A stretch of DNA of 64,000 nt from Paramagnetospirillum marisnigri. Its GTDB lineage: Bacteria > Pseudomonadota > Alphaproteobacteria > Rhodospirillales > Magnetospirillaceae. The stretch lies in contig NZ_LWQT01000010.1 in the NCBI RefSeq assembly GCF_001650715.1, positions 104,257 to 168,256 of the forward strand. The letters run 5' to 3'. The notes under the pieces are model-generated. The model did no database searches. It was not told the origin of the DNA and saw only the letters and a program-made list of their open reading frames with translations. The position numbers and the translations under genes were made by a program. Positions 50,101-58,868 of the stretch are shown in pieces (within the stretch, counting starts at the first letter, position 1; each line of letters opens with the position of its first letter).

Positions 50101-50724
50101 CAGGGCCATCAGCGACAGCGCCATGCCCGCGTGGTGGGCGGGATCGTCGGGGTCCAGCGCGATGGCGTCGTGGAACAGGTCGACGGCTTCGTCGTGGCGG
50201 ACGCATTTGGCCAGATGACGGGCCAGGGCGGTCAGCGATGGCAGATGGCTGGGCGCCAGGGCCAGGGCGCGCCGCAGACAGGTTTCCGCCGCCGCCAGAT
50301 GGCCCTCGTCGGCCAGCAGCCGGGCGAGGCCGCACCAGGTCATGGGGGCGGTGGGCCGCTCATGCACCAGCAGTTCGTGAATGGCGTGGGCGTCGTCGTT
50401 GCGGCCCAGCAGGCGCATGGCCTCGGCCATTTCCACCCGGGCGCCCATATGGCCGGAATCCAGGGACAGGATCTGGTTGCACCAGTGCAGCGCCTGTTGC
50501 GGTCGACCGCTTTGCAGGTGGATCTGGGCGATGGCGAGGCGGGCCTCTGTATGGTCGGGGTCCACCTCGACGATGCGTTCGAAGGCGGCTACGGCACCGG
50601 TAAAGTCGCCGACGCGACGTGCCAGTTCCGCTTCCTCCAGCAGGCCGTCAATGACCACGGTGACGGAATCGACCTCTCCGTCCCCATCGCCCGCCTCGAT
50701 GATCCCGTCCTCGATCTCCATCAT
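47128..50724 (-). CDS. TPR / glycosyltransferase-like / FkbM-like multidomain protein
   Basis: Residue positions count from a TTG four codons upstream of the chosen ATG (1198 aa). Domains in order are TPR units (about 33-260), a GT-B glycosyltransferase-like module (about 280-535, with LKVGIAWAGR, AADCPTAHLAGAMGKPVLVL and SPWYPTAQLLRR), an FkbM-methyltransferase-like module (about 555-720), a second TPR set (about 760-900), and a second GT-B module (about 945-1195, with LRVGLSWGGR, GGDTPELHLAAAMGKPAWVL and SPWYPTARLFRQ). The two GT modules are clearly homologous. In the FkbM-like part the SAM-binding loop reads VDCQADDGD and the catalytic DxEGxE reads RVGQTGWE, so activity is doubtful. Such TPR-GT proteins glycosylate flagellin or other surface proteins in related bacteria. 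The ATG at 50724 has GGGA just upstream; an ATG follows immediately. Confidence 0.82.
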   Translation of the reverse strand: MMEIEDGIIEAGDGDGEVDSVTVVIDGLLEEAELARRVGDFTGAVAAFERIVEVDPDHTEARLAIAQIHLQSGRPQQALHWCNQILSLDSGHMGARVEMAEAMRLLGRNDDAHAIHELLVHERPTAPMTWCGLARLLADEGHLAAAETCLRRALALAPSHLPSLTALARHLAKCVRHDEAVDLFHDAIALDPDDPAHHAGMALSLMALGRMEEASLRIDRALALDDENLEARLARADLLVMTGRLAESWRDAEWRWLRPGSGRPAIHGLAWDGAPLNGASLLLFAENSLSDTLRMLRYVPLAARPNARLILVVQPGLMPLVTGMEGVTRVERSDRPLPLDVEADFVASLMDLPRLLDFDLEHMPEAPWLEPPPRRRRPILAPPDTALKVGIAWAGRDQAAAIPFPLFLPLAEIPGVVLFALEVSADADAAANLADPSLVTDLGPTIADYADLAGRIAELDVIVAADCPTAHLAGAMGKPVLVLIPADGHPRWMRDTERSPWYPTAQLLRRGQGEDWEPVLHAARLHLARLADDSATAQARLRFRAMGPAPAHRALLDAHLRPGDLLVDCQADDGDLIPERDDIEVLAIDPSPSRAAALREHFRDRPTIEVIEAALGRDGEEVLASAHVRSGRRVFSLPPGIPGHIATTSLDRLLAERPGFAARRLVVRVGQTGWEESVLAGISSRPADVILFEHRPGSSAAERAAEMGFSLWSFPTEVAFGPLAPFDQRPGTVLALAPGLEPVEHYGPATLPPSPAEIGKWHAEAERLVEDGVSLQGMRDLGGAAECYAKALIKDPFAPGANANKGVLMHMAGRRDAAIACYRRALTRVVTAGVTANLGNALRELHRYDEAEVAIERALDMDPDDPDFIYDLAMLRRDQGRLDEAARLLRRILDRRRGAEWSLAQVLMAAGETADGLALFRARPSAPPPDPQVPPWQGEDLMADNIMVYQDCDLADAILLSRFIPQIAARGGLVTVFCVPELEPLLHDVTGVEHVTIGDEPLPVCEYRVAMSQLPRLLHGATTLRAQRGGYLSVPDHLRPRRLPKDERLRVGLSWGGRPLDRACPLGEMIGLAADPELALTALVDTEAERSLSAIGAHTLVEVLAPPPADMAEAAAVIAGLDVVVGGDTPELHLAAAMGKPAWVLLPDAFTWRWPRGRDDSPWYPTARLFRQSPDGSWRHAVSRVAAGLKILTAKKRG

Positions 50725-50761
50725 TCCCGAAGTCAAACGCGACCGGGGGCGTTAATCAAGC

Positions 50762-53700
50762 TCAATCGGCGGATTTGACTTCAGTCGAGCGAAAGGCGGT
50801 CATCAGTTGCGCCAATCGGGCGTGATACTCGGCCGCCGCCTTGGCCTTGACGGGGCCGAATCCCCGAATCTGGCGGGGTAGCGAGGCGATGTCCACCGCC
50901 AGCCGGTGATTGTCCGGGGTCAGTCCCTGGGCCAGTTCGTCGAGAATTTGAGTGAATTCCCCGATCAGGGCCCGTTCCTGGCGGCGTTCGGCGGTATAGC
51001 CGAAAAGGTCGAACGGGGTGCCGCGCAGCCCTTTCAGGCGGGCCAGTAACGGCATCAGCTGCAGCACCCAGGGGCCGAAACGGCGCTTGCCCCCGCCCAG
51101 CAACGGCGGCGCCAGATGCAGTTCCAGCCGTTCCCACGAATCGAACTGCTCCTTCAGCGAGGCGAGGAAAGAGCCATCGGAATAGAGGCGGGCCACCTCG
51201 TATTCGTCCTTGTAGCTCATGAGCTTGGCCAGGGAACGGGCGGCCGCCTCGGTCAGGGACTCGGAGGCCGGGGCCGCCCGGCGTTCGGCCTTGCGCACCC
51301 GGCTGATGCGCTTGTAATAGCGCTCGGCCAGGGTGACGTCCTGGTAGGCGGTCAGGTGCTCGACCCGGCGGCGGATCAACTCGTCCAGGCTTTCCGACAG
51401 GCGGCGATGGTCGGAGCGGTCCACCGGCGGGGCCGCCAATCTCTCGATCTCGGCCAGATCGACGGCGGCGCGGCGTCCCCAGCGGAAGGCGCGCCGGTTG
51501 AACTCCACCTTGGCGCCGTTGAGGTCGATGGCGCGCAGGATGGCGGCCTCGGTGAGGGGAATGCCGCCCTTCTGCCAGGCATACCCCACCAGGAACATGT
51601 TGGTGGCCAGGGCATCGCCCAGCAGGGTGGTGGCCAGCCGGGAGGCATCCAGGAAGTCGACATCGCCGCCCACCTGCTCGCGGATGGTGTCGTGCATGCC
51701 CCTGCCGGGAAAGTCCAGGTCGGGCGCATGGGTGAAGGTGGCCGGCATGGACTGGTGGTCGTTGACCACCGCCATGGACTGGCCGGGCTTGAGCTTGCTC
51801 AGGGTTTCGAACCCGGCCGCCACCACCATGTCGCAGGCCAGCAACAGCCGCGCCTGTCCGGCGGCGATACGCACCGCGTGCAATTTGTCGGGGTCGTCGC
51901 AGATGCGCACATGGCTCATGACGGCGCCGTTCTTCTGGGCCAGGCCGGTCTGGTCCAGCGAGGTCACGCCCTTGCCCTCCAGATGGGCGGCCATGCCCAG
52001 GACCTCGGCCACCGTCACCACGCCGGTGCCGCCGATGCCGGTGACCACGATGCCGAACGGCTTGTCGGCGGCGGGCAGCACGGGTTCGGGCAGGGGGGCG
52101 GTGTCGGGCTCGTCGGCCTCGGCATTGCGGCGGATGGCGCCGCCCCGAACACTGACGAAGCTGGGGCAGAAGCCCTTGACGCAACTGAAATCCTTGTTGC
52201 ACGACGACTGGTCGATGGCGCGCTTGCGGCCCCATTCGGTTTCCACCGGCACCACGGCGACGCAATTGCTTTGCACACCGCAATCGCCGCAGCCCTCGCA
52301 CACCTTCTCGTTGATCACCACCCGCTCGGCCGGATCGGGCATCAGGCCGCGCTTGCGGCGACGGCGCTTCTCGGCGGCGCAGGTCTGGTCATAGATCAGA
52401 ACGCTGACGCCCTTGACCTCGCGCAACTCCCGCTGCACCGCGTCCAGGTCGTCGCGATGATGGAAGCTGACCGCGGCCGGGAAACCGGCATCGGCGGGAT
52501 ACTTGCCGGGATCGTCGCTGACCACGGCGATGCGCCCGACCCCCTCGGCACGCACCTGGGCGGCGATCATGGGCACTGACAGGGCGCCCTCGGCGGGCTG
52601 GCCGCCGGTCATGGCGACGGCGTCGTTGAACAGGATCTTGTAGGTGATGTTGACCTTGGCGGCCAGGGCGGCGCGGATGGCAAGCGAGCCGGAATGGGTA
52701 TAGGTGCCGTCGCCCAGATTCTGGAACATATGGGCGCGGGTGGTGAAGGGGGCCTGGCCGATCCAGGTGGCGCCCTCGCCACCCATATGGGTATAGGTCA
52801 GGGTCTCGCGGTCCATCCAGGTGGCCATGAAATGGCAGCCGATTCCCGCCATGGCCTGGCTGCCTTCCGGGACATGGGTCGAGGTGTTGTGGGGACACCC
52901 GGCGCAGAAATAGGGAATGCGGGAAAAGCCCTGGGGCACGGCGGCCAGTTGGCGTTCCTTGGCGTCGAGCCAGTCCAGGCGCTCCTTGACCCGAAGCGAG
53001 GTGTAGAAGCGGCCGATGCGCGCGGCGATGACCCGGGCGATCTGGGCCGGAGTCAGTTCTCCGGCGGCGGGCAGGGTCCAGGCCCCGGCCTCGTCGAACT
53101 CCCCCACCACGCGGGGGCGCACGTCTTCCCGCCAGTTATAGAGCTGGGCCTTCAGTTGTTCCTCGACGACGGAACGTTTTTCCTCCACCACCAGAATCTC
53201 GTCGAGGCCCTCGGCGAAGGCGCGGATGCCGGTCTGCTCCAGCGGCCAGCTCATGCCCACCTTGTAGAGGCGGATGCCGATCTCGGCGGCATGGGCCTCG
53301 TCGATGCCGAGATCGGCCAGGGCCTGCAACACTTCCAGATGGGACTTGCCCACGGTGACGATGCCGAAGCGCGGCTGCGGCGAGTTGATCACCAGCCGGT
53401 CGATGCGGTTGGTCCGGGCAAAGGCCAGCGCCGCCGGAATGCGGTGGCGCATCAGCAGCATTTCCTGCTCCAGGAACTTGTGCGGCCAGCGGATGGACAA
53501 CCCGCCTGGCGGCATCTCGAAATCGACGGGACTGTCGAACTGCTGACGCCAGGGGTCCACCAGCACCGAGGCCGAGCTTTCCACCGTCTCGGAAATGGCC
53601 TTCATCCCCACCCACAGGCCGGAAAAGCGCGACAGCGCCCAGCCGAACAAGCCGAAATCCATCAGCTCCTGCACGCCAGCCGGATTGAGCACCGGCATCT

Positions 53701-54211
53701 GCGCCGCCATGAAGACGTGCTCGCTCTGATGCGCCAGGGTCGAGGACTTGGCGCCGTGGTCGTCACCCGCCAGCACCAGAACGCCGCCATGGGGCGCGGT
53801 CCCGGCGGAATTGCCGTGCTTGAATACGTCGACACTGCGGTCCAGTCCCGGGCCCTTGCCGTACCACAGGGCGAAGACGCCATCCTTGGACGGTTGGGGG
53901 AACAGGCCGATCTGCTGGGTGCCCCAGACGGCAGTGGCGGCTAGGTCCTCGTTGAGGCCGGGCTGGAAACGGATGTCATGGGCGGCCAGGAACTTTTCCG
54001 CCCGCCACAGCTCCTTGTCCAACCCGCCCAGCGGCGAGCCGCGATAGCCCGAGACGAAGCCGCCGGTATTCAACCCGGCGGCCTTGTCGCGCAGGCGCTG
54101 GATCATGGGCAGCCGCACCAGGGACTGGATGCCCGACAGATAGACGCGCCCCTGGTCCTGGACGTATTTGTCGTCAAGGGTCACGGTGCGGGTGAAGGTC
54201 ATGGTGGCCAT
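50762..54211 (-). CDS. Indolepyruvate ferredoxin oxidoreductase family protein (fused)
   Basis: The 1149-aa protein fuses the thiamine-diphosphate alpha part (GYRGSPLGGLDKELW, ATAVWGTQQ, CAGCPHNTSTHVPEGS and GIGCH) to a ferredoxin-like segment (VCEGCGDCGVQSNC, CNKDFSCVKGFCP) and a C-terminal gamma domain (IVVTGIGGTGVVTVAEVLGMAA). It oxidatively decarboxylates aryl- or branched-chain 2-oxoacids to acyl-CoA, reducing ferredoxin. The ATG at 54211 has GGGAGAGGAG upstream; the longer frame to 54367 has no support. The single-chain form is usual in aerobic proteobacteria. It could feed phenylacetyl-CoA-type products toward a paa pathway, which is inference. Confidence 0.9.
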   Translation of the reverse strand: MATMTFTRTVTLDDKYVQDQGRVYLSGIQSLVRLPMIQRLRDKAAGLNTGGFVSGYRGSPLGGLDKELWRAEKFLAAHDIRFQPGLNEDLAATAVWGTQQIGLFPQPSKDGVFALWYGKGPGLDRSVDVFKHGNSAGTAPHGGVLVLAGDDHGAKSSTLAHQSEHVFMAAQMPVLNPAGVQELMDFGLFGWALSRFSGLWVGMKAISETVESSASVLVDPWRQQFDSPVDFEMPPGGLSIRWPHKFLEQEMLLMRHRIPAALAFARTNRIDRLVINSPQPRFGIVTVGKSHLEVLQALADLGIDEAHAAEIGIRLYKVGMSWPLEQTGIRAFAEGLDEILVVEEKRSVVEEQLKAQLYNWREDVRPRVVGEFDEAGAWTLPAAGELTPAQIARVIAARIGRFYTSLRVKERLDWLDAKERQLAAVPQGFSRIPYFCAGCPHNTSTHVPEGSQAMAGIGCHFMATWMDRETLTYTHMGGEGATWIGQAPFTTRAHMFQNLGDGTYTHSGSLAIRAALAAKVNITYKILFNDAVAMTGGQPAEGALSVPMIAAQVRAEGVGRIAVVSDDPGKYPADAGFPAAVSFHHRDDLDAVQRELREVKGVSVLIYDQTCAAEKRRRRKRGLMPDPAERVVINEKVCEGCGDCGVQSNCVAVVPVETEWGRKRAIDQSSCNKDFSCVKGFCPSFVSVRGGAIRRNAEADEPDTAPLPEPVLPAADKPFGIVVTGIGGTGVVTVAEVLGMAAHLEGKGVTSLDQTGLAQKNGAVMSHVRICDDPDKLHAVRIAAGQARLLLACDMVVAAGFETLSKLKPGQSMAVVNDHQSMPATFTHAPDLDFPGRGMHDTIREQVGGDVDFLDASRLATTLLGDALATNMFLVGYAWQKGGIPLTEAAILRAIDLNGAKVEFNRRAFRWGRRAAVDLAEIERLAAPPVDRSDHRRLSESLDELIRRRVEHLTAYQDVTLAERYYKRISRVRKAERRAAPASESLTEAAARSLAKLMSYKDEYEVARLYSDGSFLASLKEQFDSWERLELHLAPPLLGGGKRRFGPWVLQLMPLLARLKGLRGTPFDLFGYTAERRQERALIGEFTQILDELAQGLTPDNHRLAVDIASLPRQIRGFGPVKAKAAAEYHARLAQLMTAFRSTEVKSAD

Positions 54212-54405
54212 CTCCTCTCCCCTCTCTGCTTTACAGGTGGCCCCTGGGCGGCGGCTGTGAAGATGGTGGCCCAAAATAGCAATGAACGCACGCGAAGCGC
54301 GGTGACGGGGCAAGGATGTTACGGTTTCGTGAGTGAAAGACGGGGGATGATTTCCCTCGGCGTTCAAGCTATATGGAGGCGGTTGGGAATCAGGGGCCTT
54401 GAAGC

Positions 54406-55386
54406 ATGTCCGTCCTCGTCACCGGCGCCGCCGGATTTATCGGCTATCATACCTGCCAGCGCCTGCTGGAGCGTGGCGAGACGGTGGTGGGCGTCGACAA
54501 CCTGACTCCCTATTACGATGTCAGCCTGAAGGAATTGCGGCTCTCTCGGCTGGCCGCCCATCCCAATTTCACCTTCAACCGCGCCGACATCGCCGACCGT
54601 GCCGCCATGACGGTGATCGCCGACGCCAATCCCGAGGTGGACTCCTATGTCCATCTGGCGGCCCAGGCCGGGGTGCGCCATTCCCTAACCGCGCCGCACG
54701 ACTACACCCATTCCAATATCGAAGGCCATCTGGTGATGCTGGAACTGGCGCGGCGCTCGGGCCGCTGCCGCCATTTCGTCTATGCCAGTTCATCCTCGGT
54801 CTATGGCGCCAATACCAAGTTGCCGTTCTCGGTGGACGACCGGGTCGACACTCCCATCTCGCTCTACGCCGCCACCAAGCGGGCGGGCGAGCTGATGAGC
54901 CATTCCTACAGCCATCTGTTCCGGGTGCCGACCACCGGGTTGCGGTTCTTCACCGTCTACGGCCCCTGGGGGCGGCCCGACATGGCGGCCTATCTGTTCG
55001 CCCAGGCCATCATGGCGGGCGAGCCCATCAAGGTGTTCAACAACGGCGATATGCGCCGCGACTTCACCTATATCGACGACATCGTTTCCGGGGTGGTGGG
55101 GGTGCTGGACAACCCGCCTGCCGATGATGGGGTCTCGCCGCCCTATCACCTCTACAATATCGGCAATAACCGCTCCGAGCGGCTGATGGACTTCATCGGC
55201 CTGGTGGAAACCTCGCTGGGCAGGAAGGCGATCTATCAGTTCGAGCCCATGCAGCCCGGCGACGTCAAGGAGACGGCGGCCGACATCACCGCCATCCAGC
55301 GCGATGTGGGCTTTGCGCCCACCACCCCCATTTCCGTCGGCGTGCCCGCCTTCATCGACTGGTTCAAGTCGTATCACGGGCTGTGA
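54406..55386 (+). CDS. NAD-dependent UDP-sugar 4-epimerase (UDP-glucuronate epimerase-like)
   Basis: The 326-aa short-chain dehydrogenase-type epimerase has GAAGFIGYH near the N-terminus, HLAAQAGVRHS, a SSSSVYG stretch, and the catalytic YAATK. The sequence pattern GVDNLTPYYDVSLKELR and the FTVYGPWGRPDMA segment are typical of UDP-glucuronate 4-epimerases, which make UDP-galacturonate for surface polysaccharide. UDP-glucose or other UDP-sugar epimerisation is an alternative. It is monocistronic and convergent with the MCP gene. Confidence 0.88.
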   Translation: MSVLVTGAAGFIGYHTCQRLLERGETVVGVDNLTPYYDVSLKELRLSRLAAHPNFTFNRADIADRAAMTVIADANPEVDSYVHLAAQAGVRHSLTAPHDYTHSNIEGHLVMLELARRSGRCRHFVYASSSSVYGANTKLPFSVDDRVDTPISLYAATKRAGELMSHSYSHLFRVPTTGLRFFTVYGPWGRPDMAAYLFAQAIMAGEPIKVFNNGDMRRDFTYIDDIVSGVVGVLDNPPADDGVSPPYHLYNIGNNRSERLMDFIGLVETSLGRKAIYQFEPMQPGDVKETAADITAIQRDVGFAPTTPISVGVPAFIDWFKSYHGL

Positions 55387-55398
55387 CGCAAGGCGGCA

Positions 55399-57078
55399 TC
55401 ACGCCGCCTTGACGCCGTCCAGGAACGTGGCGACCACGTTCTTCAATCCATCGGCCTGCTGGTTGACCGATCGCACCGAGGTCAGCACGCTTCCCGCCGC
55501 TGCGCCGGTTTCCTCCGCCGCCTTGGTGACATCGCCGATGGTGGAAGACACCTCCTGGGTGCCGGAGGCCGCCTGCTGAACATTGCGGGCAATTTCAGCC
55601 GTGGCGGCGCTTTGCTCCTCCACCGCCGAGGCGATGGCGGCGGAGATCTGGTTGATTTCCTCGATGCGCCGCACGATGCCGCCGATGGCATCCACGGCCA
55701 GACGGGTGGCATCCTGCACGGCGGCGATCTGCAGGCCGATCTCGTCGGTGGCCTTGGCGGTCTGGTTGGCGAGATTCTTGACCTCGCCCGCCACCACGGC
55801 GAAGCCCTTGCCCGCGTCGCCCGCCCTGGCCGCCTCGATGGTGGCGTTGAGCGCCAGCAGGTTGGTCTGCGACGCGATGTCGTTGATCAGGCTGATGACG
55901 GCGCCGATGCGGGCCGAGCTTTCCGCCAGTCCGGTCACGGTCTGGTTGGTCCGCACCGCCTCTTCCGATGCGGTGCGGGCCGCATGGGAGGACTGGGTGA
56001 CCTGTCGGCCGATCTCGTGGATGGAGGCCGCCAGCTCCTCGGCGGCCGAGGCAACGGTCTGCACGCTGGCCGAGGCTTCCTCGGAAGCGGCGGCCACCAT
56101 CACCACCTGGCGGCTGGTCTGCTGGGCGGTGGCGCTCAGGCCCTGGGCGGCGTGCTCCATGTCGCCCGAGGCCTTGGAAACCTCGGCCAGGACATTGGAA
56201 ACGGCCTTGTCGAAATTCTGGGTCAGGCTCTCGATGGTTCGGCCACGAGCCATGTTGCGTTCCTGGGCGGCCCGCTGCTCCGCTTCCAACTGCTCGGAGC
56301 GGACCATATTGTCCTTGAAGGTCTGCATGGCGGTGGCCATGCGCCCGACCTCGTCGACCCGCCCCACCGCCGGGATGGTCACCGAGACGTCCTTTTCCGC
56401 CAGATTTCGCATGGCGCTGGTCATGGCGATGATGGGCTCGGCGATGCTCTTGCGCAGCATCATGCCGAAAGCGATGACCAAAGCTATGACACCCGCCACG
56501 GTGACGAACAGCATGGCGCGGGTGGTCAGATACATGTCATCCCCGGACTTTGAAGCCTGCTGCGCGCCCAGGATATTGATGTCGATGGCCTTGGTCGCAT
56601 GCTTCTGGGCATCGGTGTAGAGCTGCATGCTGGACAGGATCAGATCACGGGCCTTGTCGTTCTCGTTCTTTCGCGACAGATCCAGGGCGCGGGTGGTCAT
56701 TGCCTGGTAATCCGTCATGACCTTGGTCCAGGAATCAAAATTAGCCTGTTCCTCCGGCGAGGAAATCAGCTTGGCATAGCGCTCCTTGGCGGACACGAAT
56801 TGTCCATACTGAGATTCAAGAATGCCTTCCACCGCCACCATTTCCTTGGCGTCAGTGGTGAGCAAATGGCGGAAGACCGTTGCTCGCTGCTTGGCCAGCA
56901 ACGCGTCCAACTCCCGCGAGACATCGACACTGGGCAGCCAGTTCACTTCCATTTCCGTGGCGACGCTCTTTACCGCTGCCAAGCGGTTGACGGCGAACAG
57001 CGACAGACCGATGACCACGGCGAGGATAAGGCCGAAGGCGATCATCAGTTTCTGGGCGACGGTGAACCGGTCAAGCAT
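55399..57078 (-). CDS. Methyl-accepting chemotaxis protein (4HB-HAMP-MCP)
   Basis: The 559-aa receptor has a first membrane span at about 10-30, a periplasmic four-helix-bundle sensor (about 32-185), a second span at about 190-210, HAMP (about 211-265) and the signalling domain with [31 protein letters not shown] lies before the ATG at 57078; the frame extends 53 codons upstream without support. The periplasmic ligand is unknown. No che gene is nearby. The two receptors in this window share an almost identical hairpin but differ in their sensors. Confidence 0.92.
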   Translation of the reverse strand: MLDRFTVAQKLMIAFGLILAVVIGLSLFAVNRLAAVKSVATEMEVNWLPSVDVSRELDALLAKQRATVFRHLLTTDAKEMVAVEGILESQYGQFVSAKERYAKLISSPEEQANFDSWTKVMTDYQAMTTRALDLSRKNENDKARDLILSSMQLYTDAQKHATKAIDINILGAQQASKSGDDMYLTTRAMLFVTVAGVIALVIAFGMMLRKSIAEPIIAMTSAMRNLAEKDVSVTIPAVGRVDEVGRMATAMQTFKDNMVRSEQLEAEQRAAQERNMARGRTIESLTQNFDKAVSNVLAEVSKASGDMEHAAQGLSATAQQTSRQVVMVAAASEEASASVQTVASAAEELAASIHEIGRQVTQSSHAARTASEEAVRTNQTVTGLAESSARIGAVISLINDIASQTNLLALNATIEAARAGDAGKGFAVVAGEVKNLANQTAKATDEIGLQIAAVQDATRLAVDAIGGIVRRIEEINQISAAIASAVEEQSAATAEIARNVQQAASGTQEVSSTIGDVTKAAEETGAAAGSVLTSVRSVNQQADGLKNVVATFLDGVKAA

Positions 57079-57383
57079 GGGACGCTCCTTATGGATAGGA
57101 GAGCGCCACCGACCCGCTGGTCTATGGCGGATGTCATAAGCTGAATCCCATATGTTGACCGTGAAAGTGATTTGCAACCCCCCTAGGAGGGAGCGTCTCA
57201 TCAGTCGTCTTGCTTGCGGCTGACGAGACCCAGGCATGCGCCTGAGTAATGATATTAAAAATGTGGTTATTATGCTGGGGGTGTTGAAGACAACAATTAC
57301 GTTGATGTGCCCCTAGTCCTTGCGTCCGCCATGAAACGGACTAATATTATACCTATCGGGACGAAATGCGGGCGGAGGGCGTT

Positions 57384-58856
57384 ATGAGTGCAGGTCCGGC
57401 GAGCATTTGGCTTCGTCTGGCGCAGTCCCTCCGGACGATCTGGGAGGATGACCGGCAGACCGGCCCAGGCACGGCAGCGAAAAGCGACGAGCCTTCAAAG
57501 CCTCGCGGCGGCAATGCGGAAGCCGCCGCCGATTCCCTGCGCGACCGTTTCCTCAATGATCCCGAGTTCAAGGGATGCCTCCATATCATCTCCCTGGCGG
57601 AATACCGGGAATCGGTGGGCGATAAATGGCTTCGCCTCGGCGACAAGGTCGCCATGATCGTCGAACAGGTGATCCGTCGCCATGGCGGGCGCGAAACCCC
57701 GTTCTGCCGTGATGGCGAGGATGCCTGGATCGTCGCCTTCCCTAACCGGTCCCCCGATACCGCCCGTCAATGCACGCGGGCCATGGTCGAGGATCTGGGC
57801 CGCCATCTCTTCGGCGAGCATATGGCAGCCGGGGGCAAGTCCCTGGCGCTGTCGGCCGAACTGTCGGCCGCCGAGGCGGTGGATGCCGACGGCAGCCTGA
57901 TTCCCAGCCGGGTTCAGGCGGCGGTGACCAGCCGACGGACCCAGGGGCCACAGACCGTGGCGGACAGCGACAACAAATGGACCAGCCTGGGTCGATCCGA
58001 ACAGGCCCGCAAGGAAGAGATGGCCTGGGAGGTCATGGAGGCCAGCGGCACCAAGAAGGCGCCGGCCTTCGATCCCGACATGGTGGGAGCCTTGCCGCCG
58101 GGTGCCAAGCTTTCCCTGACCTGGCGGCCCACCTGGGTGGCGTCGGGCGAGGCCATCTCCGCCTATGGCGCCCGCATCTGCCGTTTGGACCGCGAGGGCG
58201 ACGAGCCCATCGAGGGCGTGCGCGCCTACCCACCGGGTGACGAGAAGACCGCGCTGGTTCTGGATCGCTTCGTGGTTTCGGCGGCGGTGCGCGACATCCT
58301 GGCGGCGGCGCGTTCCGGCAACGAGGCCGCCAACCAGGCCTCGGCCATCGTACCCGTCAGCTGGTCGTCGCTGGCCTCGGATCAACGGGGCAGCGTCATC
58401 GTTCCCTTCTCCGACCTGACCCAGGACATCCGCAACCAGCGGCTGGTGGTGGAGATATTCGGCATTCCCGATGGAACTACCACGCCGGAACTGGAGGCGG
58501 TGGTGTCCTATTTGCGCAAGCTGTGCCGCGAGGTGCTGGTGCGCACCCGCATCTCGGCCAAGCGCAGCTCCCTGGCGGCCGAGATCGGTGTTTCCATGGT
58601 GGGGCTCGACCTGTCCGAACTGCGGCCCGAGGAGAAGATGGACGACGAGCACCTGCTCGAAAGCATGGAGCGCATGCACGAGGCCACCGCCAAGGACGGC
58701 ATCGGCTGCTATCTCTGGAGCGCGCGTCGCCGCAAGGTGGTGGGCGGGCTGGTGCAGGGCGGCCTGGAAATGGTCAACGGCCCCGGCCTGATGAAGGACA
58801 TTCCCCGTCCGGCCATGGTGGTTCCGGCGCCAAGATCGCGCTTCGTCGCCGCCTGA
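57384..58856 (+). CDS. Degenerate GGDEF/EAL-like protein
   Basis: The 490-aa protein has two regions that look like eroded cyclic-di-GMP domains. Residues about 65-145 parallel GGDEF (LGDKVAMIVEQVIRRHGG, then FCRDGEDAWIVAFP where RxGGDEFxVxFP is expected). Residues about 243-476 parallel EAL (LSLTWRPTWVASGEAISAYGARICR, NQRLVVEIFGIPDG, VSMVGLDLSELRP, and a C-terminal GPGLMKDIPRP). Catalytic residues GG(D/E)EF and ExL are absent. It may bind a nucleotide or act as a scaffold. GGAGGG five bases before the ATG at 57384 decides the start over 57366. No membrane span is seen. Confidence 0.6.
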   Translation: MSAGPASIWLRLAQSLRTIWEDDRQTGPGTAAKSDEPSKPRGGNAEAAADSLRDRFLNDPEFKGCLHIISLAEYRESVGDKWLRLGDKVAMIVEQVIRRHGGRETPFCRDGEDAWIVAFPNRSPDTARQCTRAMVEDLGRHLFGEHMAAGGKSLALSAELSAAEAVDADGSLIPSRVQAAVTSRRTQGPQTVADSDNKWTSLGRSEQARKEEMAWEVMEASGTKKAPAFDPDMVGALPPGAKLSLTWRPTWVASGEAISAYGARICRLDREGDEPIEGVRAYPPGDEKTALVLDRFVVSAAVRDILAAARSGNEAANQASAIVPVSWSSLASDQRGSVIVPFSDLTQDIRNQRLVVEIFGIPDGTTTPELEAVVSYLRKLCREVLVRTRISAKRSSLAAEIGVSMVGLDLSELRPEEKMDDEHLLESMERMHEATAKDGIGCYLWSARRRKVVGGLVQGGLEMVNGPGLMKDIPRPAMVVPAPRSRFVAA

Positions 58857-58868
58857 GGGAGCGGCGGA

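Noticed and set aside
47095..50778. Antisense open frame of 1227 codons opposite the TPR-GT gene
   Set aside because: High-GC third-position bias on the sense strand keeps the opposite frame open; the translation is Gln/Gly/His-rich with no domain pattern.
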